Below are positions 15,410-24,318 of a stretch of DNA of 64,000 nucleotides, piece after piece. Numbering within the stretch: the stretch's first letter is position 1; every line of letters starts with the position of its first letter. The translations under genes were made by a program, and so were the position numbers. This DNA comes from Promicromonospora sukumoe 327MFSha3.1 (lineage in GTDB: Bacteria; Actinomycetota; Actinomycetes; Actinomycetales; Cellulomonadaceae), in NCBI RefSeq assembly GCF_000385135.1, contig NZ_ARQM01000013.1, forward strand, positions 1 through 64,000, read 5' to 3'. The notes under the pieces were generated by a model that saw only the letters and a list, made by a program, of their open reading frames with translations, was not told the DNA's origin and ran no database searches.

Positions 15410-18400
15410 TCAGGCCGTGCGGAGGTGGCCGTAGCGGTGCATCGTGCGGCTGACCGCCTGCTCGCGCAGCATCGTCAGCAGCTCGCGCCGCCCGCTCGCC
15501 AGCACCGGCCCGTCCAGCACCGTCACCGAGCCCAGCCGGCTCGCGGCGGCGTCGCGCAGCCCGGGGGCCTCGCCGATCACGCGGATCCGGCCGGTCACCA
15601 CGCCGTCGGCGACGGACTCGGCGAACGCCTCGTCCGAGACCTCCTGCCCGACGACGGTCGCGGCGACCTCGGCCCGCGCGGCCGCGGCCAGCACGCGCTG
15701 CACCTCGGCGTCCGGCGCGCCCGCGCCGACCCGCACCGTGATGCCCGGGACGGGCCGGTACCGGAACACGTTCGCCTCGACGCCGAGCCCCGACGGGTCG
15801 TGCGCCTGCGAGAACTCGGTGAGCCAGGCGCGGGCGTCGTCGGCGCGGGCCCACGCGAGCCAGCCCGCCGGGTCCTCGGTGCGCGACGGCACGTCGGGCG
15901 CGTCGGCCCAGCGGCCGAGCTGCGCCACGTAGTTGGGGCCGCCGGCCTTGGCGCCGGAACCCACCACGGAGGCCTTCCAGCCGCCGAACGACTGGCGCTG
16001 CACGATCGCGCCGGTGATGTGCCGGTTCACGTAGGCGTTGCCGACCTCGACTCGGTCGAGCCAGTGCTCCACCTCGGCGTCGTCGAGCGAGTGGATGCCG
16101 CCGGTGAGGCCGAACGACACCGCGTTCTGCAGGGCGAGCGCCTCGTCCAGGGTGCGGGCGGTCATGATGCCCAGCACGGGCCCGAATGCCTCGGTGAGGT
16201 GGAAGAACGAGCCGGGCCGGACGCCGTCGCGCACGCCCGGGGTCCACAGGCGGCCCTTGCCGAGACCCGCCTCCTGCGCCACCGCGTCGAGACGGCGCGG
16301 CCGCACGAGCCAGCTCTCGCCCTGCTCCAGCGTGGTCAGGGCGCGCAGCAGCTTGCCCTGCGCGGGCTCGGTGAGCGGCCCCATCACGGTGGCCAGGTCG
16401 GTCGCGGGGCCGACAGCGAGCGACGACACGGCGTCGACGAGCTGCCGGCGGAACCGCTCGCCGGTCACGGTGCGCGGGTCGCCCACCGAGCCGACGAGGA
16501 TCACGAGCGACGCCGCGGAGCACTTCTGCCCCGCGTGCCCGAACGCCGAGCGCACGACGTCGGCGACGGCCAGGTCCAGGTCGGCCGACGGCGTCACGAC
16601 GATCGCGTTCTTGCCCGACGTCTCCGCGAGCACGGGCAGGTCGGGGCGCCAGGACGCGAACATCTCGGCGGTCTCGATCGCGCCCGTCAGGATCACGCGG
16701 GACACGCCGTCGTGCGTCACGAGGCGACGGCCCAGGTCGCCGTCCGGCACGCGGACGAACTGCGCGACGTCGCGGGCGAGCGCCGGGTCCAGGCCGATCT
16801 CGGGAGCGACCTCGTCGAGGGCGGCGTGCACGGCCTCGACGGCGATCTCCAGGCAGCGCGGCGTGGGCGGCGCGGGCTTGGCGATCACGGACGAGCCGGA
16901 CGCCAGACCCGCGAGCACGCCACCGATCGGGATGGCGACGGGGAAGTTCCACGGCGGGGTGACCAGGGTGACGCCGTCCGGCGTGTACCGGGCGCCCGGC
17001 CATGCCTCCGACGTCGGGTCGAGGGCCTCGGCCGCCTGCGCGTAGTAGGCGGCGAAGTCGACGGCCTCGCTGACCTCGGGGTCGGCCTCGGCGACGGTCT
17101 TGCCGGCCTCGTGCACCATGGCGGCGACCAGGTCGGCGCGCGCGGCCTCCAGGTGCTGGGCGGCGGAGCGCAGCACCCGGCCGCGGTCCGCCGGGGCGAC
17201 CTTGGCCCAGGCCGCGCCGGCGCGGCGGGCGAGCGCCACGACGTCGTCCACCTGGGCGGACGTCGCCAGCGGCTCGGCGAGCGCCGGGACGTAGCCCGAG
17301 CGCGCGGACGTGACCACCTGGGCCCAGGCGCGGTTCGCGGCGACGGCGGGGTCGGTGTCCGCGGCGTTGTGGAACGGCCCGGTCACGGGCTCGGGCGCGG
17401 TGCGCGGACGACGGCGCGGGGCGACGTCGTCGGCCGCGTAGTGCACGCCCAGCTCGACGGAGGCGCGGAAGGCGGCCTCCTGCCGGTCCATGGCGGAGCC
17501 ACTGCCGACCCGCGCCGGCGCGAACGCCGCGTGCAGGAAGTTCTGCTCCGTCGCGTTCTCCTCCAGGCGGCGCACCAGGTAGGAGATGGCGACGTCGAAG
17601 TCCTCGTCGCGCACGACGGGGGTGTAGAGCACGACGTGCCCGTCGTCCTTGGCGACCTCGTCGCGGACGGCGGCGGCCTCGGTGGGCGCCATGCCCTGGA
17701 GCATCTCGATGTCGAGCGCCTCGGAGACGCCGCGGGCGCGGCCCAGCAGGATCGCGAGCGCCACGTGGAACAGGTTGTGCGACGCGGCGCCGATGCGGAC
17801 GGCGTGCGCGCGCTCGGGGCGCAGGGCGTGGTCCAGCATGCGCACGTAGTTGGCGTCGACGTCGGGCTTGGTGGCGTACGGCGCCTGCGCCCAGTCGTGC
17901 AGGGCGGCCTCGACGTGCTCCATCGCGAGGTTGGCGCCCTTGACGATGCGCACCTTGATGCGCGCCCCGCCGTCGGCGACGCGCTTGGCCGCGAACTCGG
18001 TGAGGCCGTCGAGCGCGCCGAGGGCGTCGGGCAGGTAGGCCTGCAGCACGATGCCGGCCTCGAGGTCGCGGAACTCGTCGCGGCCCAGGATGTCGGTGAA
18101 CACCGCGGTGGTCAGGGCCAGGTCGCGGTACTCCTCCATGTCGAGGTTGAGAAAGACGCCGTGGTCGCGCGCGGAGCGGTACAGCGGCAGGAGCTGCTCG
18201 ACGACGCGGTCGCGGGAGCCGTCGAGGTCCCAGGTGACGAGCTGCGCCGCGACGCTGGAGACCTTGATCGACACGTAGTCGACGTCGGAGCGCTCCACGA
18301 GCGCGATGGTGCGGGCCAGGCGGCCGGCGGCCTCGTCCTTGCCGAGCACGGCCTCGCCCAGGAGGTTCACGTTGAGGGTGTAGCCCTCGGCCCGGGTGCG

Positions 18401-18937
18401 GGCGAGGTGCGCGGTGAGGCCGTTGCCGGCGTCGGCCACGAGGTGGCCCACGAGCTGGCGCAGGCGGGCGCGGGCGGCCGGGACCACGATGCCCGGGAGC
18501 ACCGGGGCCGTGAGGGCGCCGGCCCGGAACAGGGCGCGGTCGCTCGCGCTGAGGAACGTGGCGCTGCCGGCCTTCTTGCCGAGGCGCGCGAGGGCCTTGG
18601 CGGCGACGTGGACGTCCTGCGGGCGGGCGACGTCGTCGACGAAGCCGACGGCGAGCTCCAGGCCCGCGGGGTCGGAGACGAGGGCGCCGAGCGCAGCGGA
18701 GGCGCGGGCGACGGCCTTGTCGGTCTTCGAGCCGGTGGCTCCGGCGGCGGCGTCGGCTCCGGTGGCGGCGCCGATCCAGGTCCGGGCGAGGGCTACGGCG
18801 TCCTCGACGAGGGTGTCGGCGGCGGGCTTCGCGGGGGGCTCGGTCGGAGCCTGCGGCGTCGCGCTGTCCGGTGCGCCTGCGCCCCCGGTCGGGACGTCGG
18901 CGGTGTCGGCGCTACCGCGCCGGGCAGAGGTCTTCAT
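15410..18937 (-). CDS. putA: Bifunctional proline dehydrogenase / P5C dehydrogenase
   Basis: 1175-residue enzyme that oxidises proline to glutamate in two steps. The N-terminal FAD-binding proline dehydrogenase barrel (about residues 90-440) shows VSIKVSSVAAQL and KVRIVKGANL. The C-terminal NAD-dependent glutamate-semialdehyde dehydrogenase (about 560-1060) shows PPWNFPVAIP, LAETSGKNAI and catalytic Cys806 in HAGQKCSAASLVI. No ribbon-helix-helix repressor domain is present at the N-terminus, so regulation must come from elsewhere; the divergent AraC gene is the obvious candidate. The start is ATG 18937, preceded by CACCCT six bases upstream and no good ribosome-binding site. The first 50 residues are low-complexity. 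Confidence 0.94.
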   Translation of the reverse strand: MKTSARRGSADTADVPTGGAGAPDSATPQAPTEPPAKPAADTLVEDAVALARTWIGAATGADAAAGATGSKTDKAVARASAALGALVSDPAGLELAVGFVDDVARPQDVHVAAKALARLGKKAGSATFLSASDRALFRAGALTAPVLPGIVVPAARARLRQLVGHLVADAGNGLTAHLARTRAEGYTLNVNLLGEAVLGKDEAAGRLARTIALVERSDVDYVSIKVSSVAAQLVTWDLDGSRDRVVEQLLPLYRSARDHGVFLNLDMEEYRDLALTTAVFTDILGRDEFRDLEAGIVLQAYLPDALGALDGLTEFAAKRVADGGARIKVRIVKGANLAMEHVEAALHDWAQAPYATKPDVDANYVRMLDHALRPERAHAVRIGAASHNLFHVALAILLGRARGVSEALDIEMLQGMAPTEAAAVRDEVAKDDGHVVLYTPVVRDEDFDVAISYLVRRLEENATEQNFLHAAFAPARVGSGSAMDRQEAAFRASVELGVHYAADDVAPRRRPRTAPEPVTGPFHNAADTDPAVAANRAWAQVVTSARSGYVPALAEPLATSAQVDDVVALARRAGAAWAKVAPADRGRVLRSAAQHLEAARADLVAAMVHEAGKTVAEADPEVSEAVDFAAYYAQAAEALDPTSEAWPGARYTPDGVTLVTPPWNFPVAIPIGGVLAGLASGSSVIAKPAPPTPRCLEIAVEAVHAALDEVAPEIGLDPALARDVAQFVRVPDGDLGRRLVTHDGVSRVILTGAIETAEMFASWRPDLPVLAETSGKNAIVVTPSADLDLAVADVVRSAFGHAGQKCSAASLVILVGSVGDPRTVTGERFRRQLVDAVSSLAVGPATDLATVMGPLTEPAQGKLLRALTTLEQGESWLVRPRRLDAVAQEAGLGKGRLWTPGVRDGVRPGSFFHLTEAFGPVLGIMTARTLDEALALQNAVSFGLTGGIHSLDDAEVEHWLDRVEVGNAYVNRHITGAIVQRQSFGGWKASVVGSGAKAGGPNYVAQLGRWADAPDVPSRTEDPAGWLAWARADDARAWLTEFSQAHDPSGLGVEANVFRYRPVPGITVRVGAGAPDAEVQRVLAAAARAEVAATVVGQEVSDEAFAESVADGVVTGRIRVIGEAPGLRDAAASRLGSVTVLDGPVLASGRRELLTMLREQAVSRTMHRYGHLRTA

Positions 18938-18977
18938 GACACCAGGGTGCACCCGGCGACGCTCGTGTGTATTGGCA

Positions 18978-18993
18978 GGATCACTCACGATCC
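18978..18993. promoter_or_regulatory. Inverted repeat in the putA/araC divergent promoter
   Basis: GGATC-ACTCAC-GATCC, immediately after TATTGGCA, in the 118-base gap between putA and the AraC-type gene. Its position suits an AraC-family or autoregulatory site. No experimental match is known to me. Confidence 0.35.
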
Positions 18994-19055
18994 GCACCGG
19001 TTTCGGCCAAGAGCCTGCGCGGACGGCCGTCGCCGCCGCGTAGCATCGGGACCCG

Positions 19056-19820
19056 ATGAGCACCCCGCCGAACGGCGCCGCTCGGCCCGAGGCGCGGGCC
19101 CTGCTGGCCGCCCTGCACCCCGCCATGGTCGCGCTGATGGACGAGCTGTCCGGCGTCATGTTCTGCGCCAAGGACGCCGACGGCCGGTACGTGCTGGTGA
19201 ACCAGGTGTTCGTCGGGCGTACGCGGGAGCGGTCGCGCCGGGACGTGATCGGCAAGCGCGCCGTCGACCTGTTCGTCCCCGAGCTCGCCGAGCGCTACGA
19301 GAGCCAGGACGAGCTGGTCCGCACCACCGACAAGCCGCTCCGCGGCGAGCTGGAGCTGATCCGGCACGTGGGCGGCGCGCCGGGCTGGTTCCTCACCTCC
19401 AAGCTCCCCCTGCACGACGAGTCGGGCGCGTACGTGGGGCTGGTGTCCGTGTCGCAGGACCTGCGCTCCGGCGATGCCGACGACGCGACCATCCAGGCCA
19501 TGGCCCGGCTGCGCGGGCAGATCGAGGACCTGCTGGAGCGCGGCGAGGTGCCGTCCGTGGCGGACCTCGCCGCGCTGGCCGGGTCGGCGCCCGCGTCGCT
19601 GGACCGGCGGGTGCGCCGGGTGTTCGGCCTCTCGCCGCGGCAGCTCGTGCTGCGGCTGCGGGTCGACCGGGCGGCGCACCTGCTCACCTCCAGCACGGTG
19701 CCGCTGGCCGACGTCGCCACCGCCGCGGGGTTCTACGACCAGCCGTCGTTCACGCGCACGTTCGCGCGACTGACGGGCGAGACGCCGTCGTCGTTCCGGA
19801 GCCGGTCCAGGAGAGCCTGA
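19056..19820 (+). CDS. AraC-family regulator with N-terminal PAS domain
   Basis: 254-residue transcription factor. A PAS-like sensor occupies about residues 20-130 (MFCAKDADGRYVLVNQVFV, then GLVSVSQDLR) and a C-terminal AraC/XylS DNA-binding domain has two helix-turn-helix units, the second being DVATAAGFYDQPSFTRTFAR. It is divergent from putA, so it probably activates proline catabolism in response to a bound ligand. Both partners are inferred from position. The start is ATG 19056, with TAGCAT nine bases upstream. Its stop codon lies inside the first unit of a 90-base tandem repeat. Confidence 0.87.
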   Translation: MSTPPNGAARPEARALLAALHPAMVALMDELSGVMFCAKDADGRYVLVNQVFVGRTRERSRRDVIGKRAVDLFVPELAERYESQDELVRTTDKPLRGELELIRHVGGAPGWFLTSKLPLHDESGAYVGLVSVSQDLRSGDADDATIQAMARLRGQIEDLLERGEVPSVADLAALAGSAPASLDRRVRRVFGLSPRQLVLRLRVDRAAHLLTSSTVPLADVATAAGFYDQPSFTRTFARLTGETPSSFRSRSRRA

Positions 19821-19992
19821 GCCGGAGGTGCAGCGCAGGGTGGGGGCCGAGGAACGAGGCACCCGCCCGGAGCGGAACCGCAGGCTCAGGCTCCCGACAA
19901 CGGAGCCTGAGCCGGAGGTGCAGCGCAGGGTGGGGGCCGAGGAACGAGGCACCCGCCCGGAGCGGAACCGCAGGCTCAGGCTCCCGACAACG
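19813..19992. repeat. Perfect 90-bp tandem duplication
   Basis: Two identical, adjacent 90-base units (19813-19902 and 19903-19992). Each starts with AGCCTGAGCC and ends near GGCTCAGGCT, so each can fold with 10-base arms around a 59-base interior. The unit covers the AraC stop and reaches four bases from the stop of the convergent ABC permease. It probably acts as a doubled bidirectional terminator. Its 90-base length leaves one reading frame open, but no gene is proposed. Confidence 0.9.
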
Positions 19993-19995
19993 GAG

Positions 19996-20787
19996 TCAGC
20001 GGGACAGCCGCCGGTAGGCCCGCGCCGTCAGCGGCAGGAACACCACGGTCAGGACGGCGGGCCACAGCACCGCGAGCAGCAGGGCGTGGTCGGCCAGCAC
20101 TCCCCCGGTGATCCCGGTCGGGTTGCCGAACAGCTCGCGGCAGGCGGCCGCCGTCGCGCTGATCGGGTTCCACTGCGCGAGGAACGCGAGCCACCCGGGC
20201 ATGGACTCGGGCGCGACCAGCACGTTGGACAGGAACCCGAGGGGCCACACCAGCACCTGGACCGCCGTCACCCCGCCCTCGCCACGGAACGCGAGCCCGA
20301 GGAACACCCCGAGCACCAGCATCGCGAACCGCAGCCAGAGCAGCAGCACGACGCCGAGCACGGTGGCGGCCACGCTGCCGGACGCGCTCCACCCGATGAG
20401 CAGGCCGCCCACCATGAGCACCGCGAGCTCGGCCGCGGAGTTCATCAGGTCGGCGCCGGCCCGGCCGAGCGGGACGGCGGCACCGCTGATGGGCAGCGAG
20501 CGGAACCGGTCGGTGACGCCCTTCTTCGAGTCGTTCGCGATGGCGCTCATCGTGGCCTCGATGCCGAACATCATGGAGAGCGCGAAGATCCCCGGCATCA
20601 GGTACGCGAGGTAGTCCCCGCCGCCGGGCAGGCTGATCGCGCCGCCCAGGAGGTAGCCGAAGACCAGCACCAGCATGACCGAGAACGCGATCCCGAAGAC
20701 GGGGGTCCACGGCTCGCGCTGCCAGTGCTTGAGGTCGCGCAGCGTGATCACCCAGCTCTGGCGCAGGGTGGCGGCGACGGCGTTCAT
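19996..20787 (-). CDS. ABC-2 type exporter permease (DrrB-like)
   Basis: 263-residue ABC-2 membrane protein with six predicted spans. It holds the conserved region FGIEATMSAIANDSKKGVTDRFRSLPIS (split about residues 70-100) that marks DrrB/daunorubicin-type and multidrug exporters. It is the second gene of a two-gene exporter; its ATG at 20787 overlaps the stop of the ATPase (ATGA). The drug or lipid it exports is unknown. Control by the divergent TetR protein makes a toxic-compound efflux role likely. Confidence 0.92.
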   Translation of the reverse strand: MNAVAATLRQSWVITLRDLKHWQREPWTPVFGIAFSVMLVLVFGYLLGGAISLPGGGDYLAYLMPGIFALSMMFGIEATMSAIANDSKKGVTDRFRSLPISGAAVPLGRAGADLMNSAAELAVLMVGGLLIGWSASGSVAATVLGVVLLLWLRFAMLVLGVFLGLAFRGEGGVTAVQVLVWPLGFLSNVLVAPESMPGWLAFLAQWNPISATAAACRELFGNPTGITGGVLADHALLLAVLWPAVLTVVFLPLTARAYRRLSR

Positions 20788-21788
20788 CGGAGGGCTCCTT
20801 CGGTGTCGTCGGCCGGGGCGGCCGTTCCGGGTGCGTCGGTTCCGGGAGCACCGGCTCCGGCGCCGTCCTTGGCCGTGAGGTGCAGGAACACCTCGTCCAG
20901 GGTCGGGCGGCGCAACAGCAGGTCGTCGACCTCCAGGCCGGCGGCGTCCAGCGCCCGGACGACGGCGGTCAGCGTCGCCGCCCCGCCGTCCTGCCCGGCC
21001 TCGACCGTGACCTGCCGCAGCTCGGCGTCGGCCCGGCCGCCGAGCACGGCGGCGAGCCGGTCCAGGTCCGCGTGCGCGGGCGCAGTCACCAGCACCCGGT
21101 CGCCGCCGAGGCGGCGCTTGAGCTGCTGCGCCGAACCCTCGGCGACCACGCGGCCGGCGTCCATCACGGTGATCCGGTCGGCGAGCTGGTCCGCCTCGTC
21201 GAGGTACTGGGTGGTGAGCAGCACGGTGGTGCCGGCGTCCACGATCTGCCGCACCGTCTGCCAGACCTCGTTGCGCGCCCGGGGGTCCAGCCCCGTGGTG
21301 GGCTCGTCGAGGAACAGCAGGGCCGGGCGGCGGATGAGCCCGGCGGCGATGTCGAGCCGGCGGCGCATGCCGCCGGAGTACGTGGACACCTTGCGGTCGG
21401 CGGCATCCCGCAGGCCGAAGGTGCCGAGCAGCTCGTCCGCCCGCTCGGCCGCGGCGGACTTCGACAGGCCGTAGAGGCGGCCGAACATCACGAGGTTCTC
21501 GCGGCCGAACAGGATCTCGTCGAGCGCGGCGTGCTGGCCGACCAGCCCGACGGACGCGCGGACCGCCGCGGGCTCGCGGCGCACGTCGCGGCCGGCGACG
21601 CGGACCTCCCCCTCCTCGCAACGGGTGAGGGTGGCGAAGGTGTTGACGGCGGTGCTCTTGCCGGCCCCGTTGGGTCCGAGCAGCGCGTGCACGGCCCCGG
21701 GTTCGATCTCGAGGTCGAACCCGTCCAGGGCGTGGGTGTCGCCGTACCGCTTGCGCAGTCCACGGGCGACCAGGGGTGGGACGGACAC
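20784..21788 (-). CDS. ABC exporter ATP-binding protein (DrrA-like)
   Basis: 334-residue ATPase of the daunorubicin-resistance (DrrA) group. Walker A is GPNGAGKST, the signature is STYSGGMRRRLDIA and Walker B LLFLDEPTTGLDP. A C-terminal DrrA1-type extension (VTAPAHADLDRLAAVLGG onward) is followed by a Pro/Gly/Ala-rich tail that varies in this family. The GTG start at 21788 follows AAAGGAGA by four bases. It forms an operon with the permease downstream. Confidence 0.93.
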   Translation of the reverse strand: MSVPPLVARGLRKRYGDTHALDGFDLEIEPGAVHALLGPNGAGKSTAVNTFATLTRCEEGEVRVAGRDVRREPAAVRASVGLVGQHAALDEILFGRENLVMFGRLYGLSKSAAAERADELLGTFGLRDAADRKVSTYSGGMRRRLDIAAGLIRRPALLFLDEPTTGLDPRARNEVWQTVRQIVDAGTTVLLTTQYLDEADQLADRITVMDAGRVVAEGSAQQLKRRLGGDRVLVTAPAHADLDRLAAVLGGRADAELRQVTVEAGQDGGAATLTAVVRALDAAGLEVDDLLLRRPTLDEVFLHLTAKDGAGAGAPGTDAPGTAAPADDTEGALR

Positions 21789-21799
21789 GATGTCTCCTT

Positions 21800-21816
21800 T
21801 TCCGTACGGCGTACGA
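21800..21816. promoter_or_regulatory. TetR operator, copy 1
   Basis: TTCCGTACGGCGTACGA, with symmetric core CGTAC-GGC-GTACG, lies 12 bases before the ABC ATPase start. An identical 17-base copy begins 44 bases further on. Paired identical palindromes between a TetR gene and an exporter are typical operator sites. Confidence 0.8.
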
Positions 21817-21843
21817 CTAACGGCTCGCCCAGCGTAGCATCCA

Positions 21844-21860
21844 TTCCGTACGGCGTACGA
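21844..21860. promoter_or_regulatory. TetR operator, copy 2
   Basis: Exact second copy of TTCCGTACGGCGTACGA. It ends six bases before the TACGGT box of the tetR gene and would cover that promoter, so the repressor should control both itself and the exporter. The 44-base offset is about four helical turns, which places both sites on one face of the DNA. Confidence 0.8.
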
Positions 21861-21866
21861 GAAAGT

Positions 21867-21872
21867 TACGGT
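21867..21872 (+). promoter_or_regulatory. Leaderless -10 box for the tetR gene
   Basis: TACGGT followed by exactly six bases and the ATG at 21879. No ribosome-binding site is present, so transcription probably begins at the start codon. Confidence 0.55.
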
Positions 21873-21878
21873 GGACCC

Positions 21879-22643
21879 ATGTCGGACCACCCGGACCCAG
21901 TCCTCCGCCTCCTGTGGCGCTACGACGACGGCGCGGCGTCCGCGCCCCGGCGCGGGCGCAAGCAGCGGCTGAGCGTCGACGACGTCGTCGACGCGGGGAT
22001 CCGGATCGCCGACCGCGACGGCCTGCCCGGCCTGTCGATGCGGCTGCTCGCCTCCGAGCTCGGCCTCGGCGCGATGAGCCTGTACACGTACGTGCCCGGC
22101 CGGGACGAGCTCGTCGCGCTGATGGTGGACCGGGCGCTCGGCCGCCGGAAGCTGCCCGCGATGCCCGACGGCGTGCGCGACCGGATGGCGCTCGTCGCCC
22201 GCGTCCACTACGAGGCATGCCAGCAGCACCCCTGGCTGCTCGAGGTCTCGGGCCTGCGCGCGTGGGTCGGCCCCGGTGCGTCAGACCTCTACGAGTGGCA
22301 GCTCTCCGCGATCGAGGGCGTCGGGCTCGACGACATCGAGATGGACCAGACGGTGGCCCTCCTCATCGGCTTCGCCAGCAGCGTGGCGCAGGCGCAGGAG
22401 CGGATCCGCGCCGAGGAGCGCTCGTCGGGGATGACCCAGGCCGACTGGTGGGCCGCGAACGCCGACGAGCTCGGCGTCGTCATGGCCGGGCGCGAGTACC
22501 CGCTCGCCGGGCGCGTGGGCGCGGCCGCGGGCGAGGCGTACCAGGCCGCCACGGACCCCGCCCGGGAGATGGAGTTCGGCCTGGCGCGCATCCTCGACGG
22601 GCTCGTCGCCCACATCGAGCAGAAGCGGGGCACCCCGGCCTGA
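21879..22643 (+). CDS. TetR-family repressor of the adjacent exporter
   Basis: 254-residue TetR/AcrR protein. The helix-turn-helix sits unusually late, around residues 30-75 (SVDDVVDAGIRIADRDGLPGLSM, then LASELGLGAMSLYTYV), after an N-terminal extension rich in Asp/Arg. The C-terminal ligand domain resembles the TetR_C group seen beside actinobacterial drug exporters. It is divergent from the DrrAB-like operon with two identical operators in between. Inducer unknown. Confidence 0.9.
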   Translation: MSDHPDPVLRLLWRYDDGAASAPRRGRKQRLSVDDVVDAGIRIADRDGLPGLSMRLLASELGLGAMSLYTYVPGRDELVALMVDRALGRRKLPAMPDGVRDRMALVARVHYEACQQHPWLLEVSGLRAWVGPGASDLYEWQLSAIEGVGLDDIEMDQTVALLIGFASSVAQAQERIRAEERSSGMTQADWWAANADELGVVMAGREYPLAGRVGAAAGEAYQAATDPAREMEFGLARILDGLVAHIEQKRGTPA

Positions 22644-22700
22644 CGGCTTCACCACCGGTGGAGCGGCCACCTACCCGACCGGCGTACCCTGGCTGCGTCC

Positions 22701-22724
22701 AAGGGCGTCCGCACGGGCGCCCTT
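22701..22724 (+). terminator. Hairpin terminator after the tetR gene
   Basis: AAGGGCG-N10-CGCCCTT followed by CTCC, an intrinsic-type hairpin about 58 bases after the tetR stop. The rest of the 22644-22925 gap becomes AT-richer near 22740-22800, where the promoter of the next gene probably lies. I cannot define its boxes. Confidence 0.6.
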
Positions 22725-22925
22725 CTCCCCTGCGCTTGGCGGCTTACGGAACGCTGATTCCCAAGCAATGGCACTTTCACCGGAAAATCATCGGCTAACA
22801 CCCCACGGCCGAGCACATTCGCCCATCGAAGCGATACGGTGAGACCGAGGCGCAAACCCCGCGCCGCGCAACCCGCGCCCCCGCCCCCACGAAGCGGGAG
22901 GCGCCGTTCTCCACGGAGGACCCAC

Positions 22926-24233
22926 GTGACGACGACAACGACGTCCACCACCACACCACCGCCCACCTTCGCGCCGTCCGACACGCCCGCGGAGGGCTCC
23001 GCCCTGGCGACCGCGCACGCGCAGCTCGCCACGGCGGCCGAGATCCTCGGCTACGACGAGGGCCTGCACCGCATGCTCGCGACCCCGCGCCGCGAGATCC
23101 ACGTGGCGGTGCCGCTCCGGCGCGACACGGGCGAGACCGTCCTGTTCCACGGCTTCCGCGTGCAGCACAACGTGAGCCTGGGCCCGGGCAAGGGTGGCCT
23201 GCGCTACCACCCCTCCGTCGACGTCGACGAGGTGCGGGCGCTGGCGATGTGGATGACCTGGAAGTGTGCGGTGGTCAACCTGCCGTACGGCGGCGCCAAG
23301 GGCGGCGTCGCCATCGACCCGCGCGGCTACTCGCAGGCCGAGCTGGAGCGCGTGACCCGGCGGTACACGTCGGAGATCATGCCGATGATCGGCCCCGACA
23401 CCGACATCATGGCCCCCGACATGGGCACCGACGCCCAGACGATGGCGTGGGTCATGGACACCTACTCGGTCAACCGCGGGTACACGATCCCCGCCGTCGT
23501 GACGGGCAAGCCGCTCGCCGTCGGCGGCTCGCTGGGCCGCGGCACGGCGACGTCGGCCGGCATCGTGCACGTCACGGGCGCCGCGCTCGCCGAGGCGGGC
23601 GTGGGCCTGAGCGACGTGTCCGTCGCCATCCAGGGCTTCGGGAAGGTCGGCTCGCACGCCGCGGAGATCTTCGCCGCGCGCGGCTCGCGCGTCGTCGCCG
23701 TCAGCGACCAGTACGGCGGCATCCGGAACGACGTCGGCCTCGACGTCCCCCTGCTCATGGACCACGTGCGGCGCACGGGCTCGGTCGTCGGGTTCGACGA
23801 CGCCGACCCGATCACCAACACCGAGCTGCTCGGGCTCACCGTCGACGTACTGGTCCCGGCCGCGATCGAGGGCGTGCTCGACGAGCTCACCGCCGGTTCG
23901 GTCAAGGCCCGCTGGGTGGTCGAGGGCGCCAACGGCCCGACGACGGCAGCCGGCGACGCGATCCTCGCGAAGAACGGCATCACCGTGGTCCCCGACGTCC
24001 TCGCGAACGCGGGCGGCGTCGTCGTCTCGTACTTCGAGTGGGTCCAGGCCAACCAGACCTACTGGTGGACCGAGCAGGAGATCGCCGACAAGCTCGAGTA
24101 CCGCATGACCACGGCGTACGCCGAGGTGTCCGCCCTCGCCCAGCGCGAGGCGCTGTCCCTGCGCGACGCCGCGCTCGTGATCGGCGTCAAGCGCGTCGCC
24201 GAGGCGCACCAGATCAGGGGCCTGTACCCCTGA
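22926..24233 (+). CDS. Glu/Leu/Phe/Val-family amino-acid dehydrogenase, probably glutamate dehydrogenase
   Basis: 435-residue NAD(P)-dependent enzyme that interconverts an amino acid and its 2-oxo acid plus ammonia. It shows the substrate motif GPGKGGLRYHP, the catalytic region MTWKCAVVNLPYGGAKGGV and the nucleotide-binding GFGKVGSHAAEIFA. Length and the motif PDMGTD match the GdhA-like group rather than the shorter leucine dehydrogenases. The N-terminus has a Thr-rich run. The GTG at 22926 follows GGAGG with good spacing. Substrate assignment to glutamate is likely but not proven. Confidence 0.88.
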   Translation: MTTTTTSTTTPPPTFAPSDTPAEGSALATAHAQLATAAEILGYDEGLHRMLATPRREIHVAVPLRRDTGETVLFHGFRVQHNVSLGPGKGGLRYHPSVDVDEVRALAMWMTWKCAVVNLPYGGAKGGVAIDPRGYSQAELERVTRRYTSEIMPMIGPDTDIMAPDMGTDAQTMAWVMDTYSVNRGYTIPAVVTGKPLAVGGSLGRGTATSAGIVHVTGAALAEAGVGLSDVSVAIQGFGKVGSHAAEIFAARGSRVVAVSDQYGGIRNDVGLDVPLLMDHVRRTGSVVGFDDADPITNTELLGLTVDVLVPAAIEGVLDELTAGSVKARWVVEGANGPTTAAGDAILAKNGITVVPDVLANAGGVVVSYFEWVQANQTYWWTEQEIADKLEYRMTTAYAEVSALAQREALSLRDAALVIGVKRVAEAHQIRGLYP

Positions 24234-24252
24234 TCCTGGCCCTCGCCAGCGC

Positions 24253-24300
24253 ACGTGTCAGACCCCCAGGTCACCCCGGTGACCTGGGGGTCTGACACGT
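24253..24300. repeat. Dispersed palindrome, copy 2
   Basis: Perfect inverted repeat with 23-base arms around a two-base centre (arms begin ACGTGTCAGACCCCCAGG). It follows the dehydrogenase by 19 bases and ends seven bases before the -10 box of the next gene. It is the most regular of the five copies. Confidence 0.92.
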
Positions 24301-24306
24301 CTCGCC

Positions 24307-24312
24307 TAGGCT
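24307..24312 (+). promoter_or_regulatory. Leaderless -10 box for the PrmC-like gene
   Basis: TAGGCT followed by exactly six bases and the GTG start at 24319, with no ribosome-binding site. It is the same box and spacing as at pdtaS and at the LysR gene near 28422. Confidence 0.6.
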
Positions 24313-24318
24313 TGTGGC

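Noticed and set aside
19813-19992. CRISPR-like repeat
   Set aside because: There are only two units and no spacers between them; this is a tandem duplication.
15329-20017. 1562-codon open frame on the plus strand
   Set aside because: It lies antisense to putA and out of frame with the AraC gene. The translation is a His/Arg/Gly-rich shadow.
22644-22925. Possible riboswitch or tRNA before the amino-acid dehydrogenase
   Set aside because: Only a simple terminator hairpin and an AT-richer promoter stretch are visible; there is no cloverleaf and no known riboswitch core.
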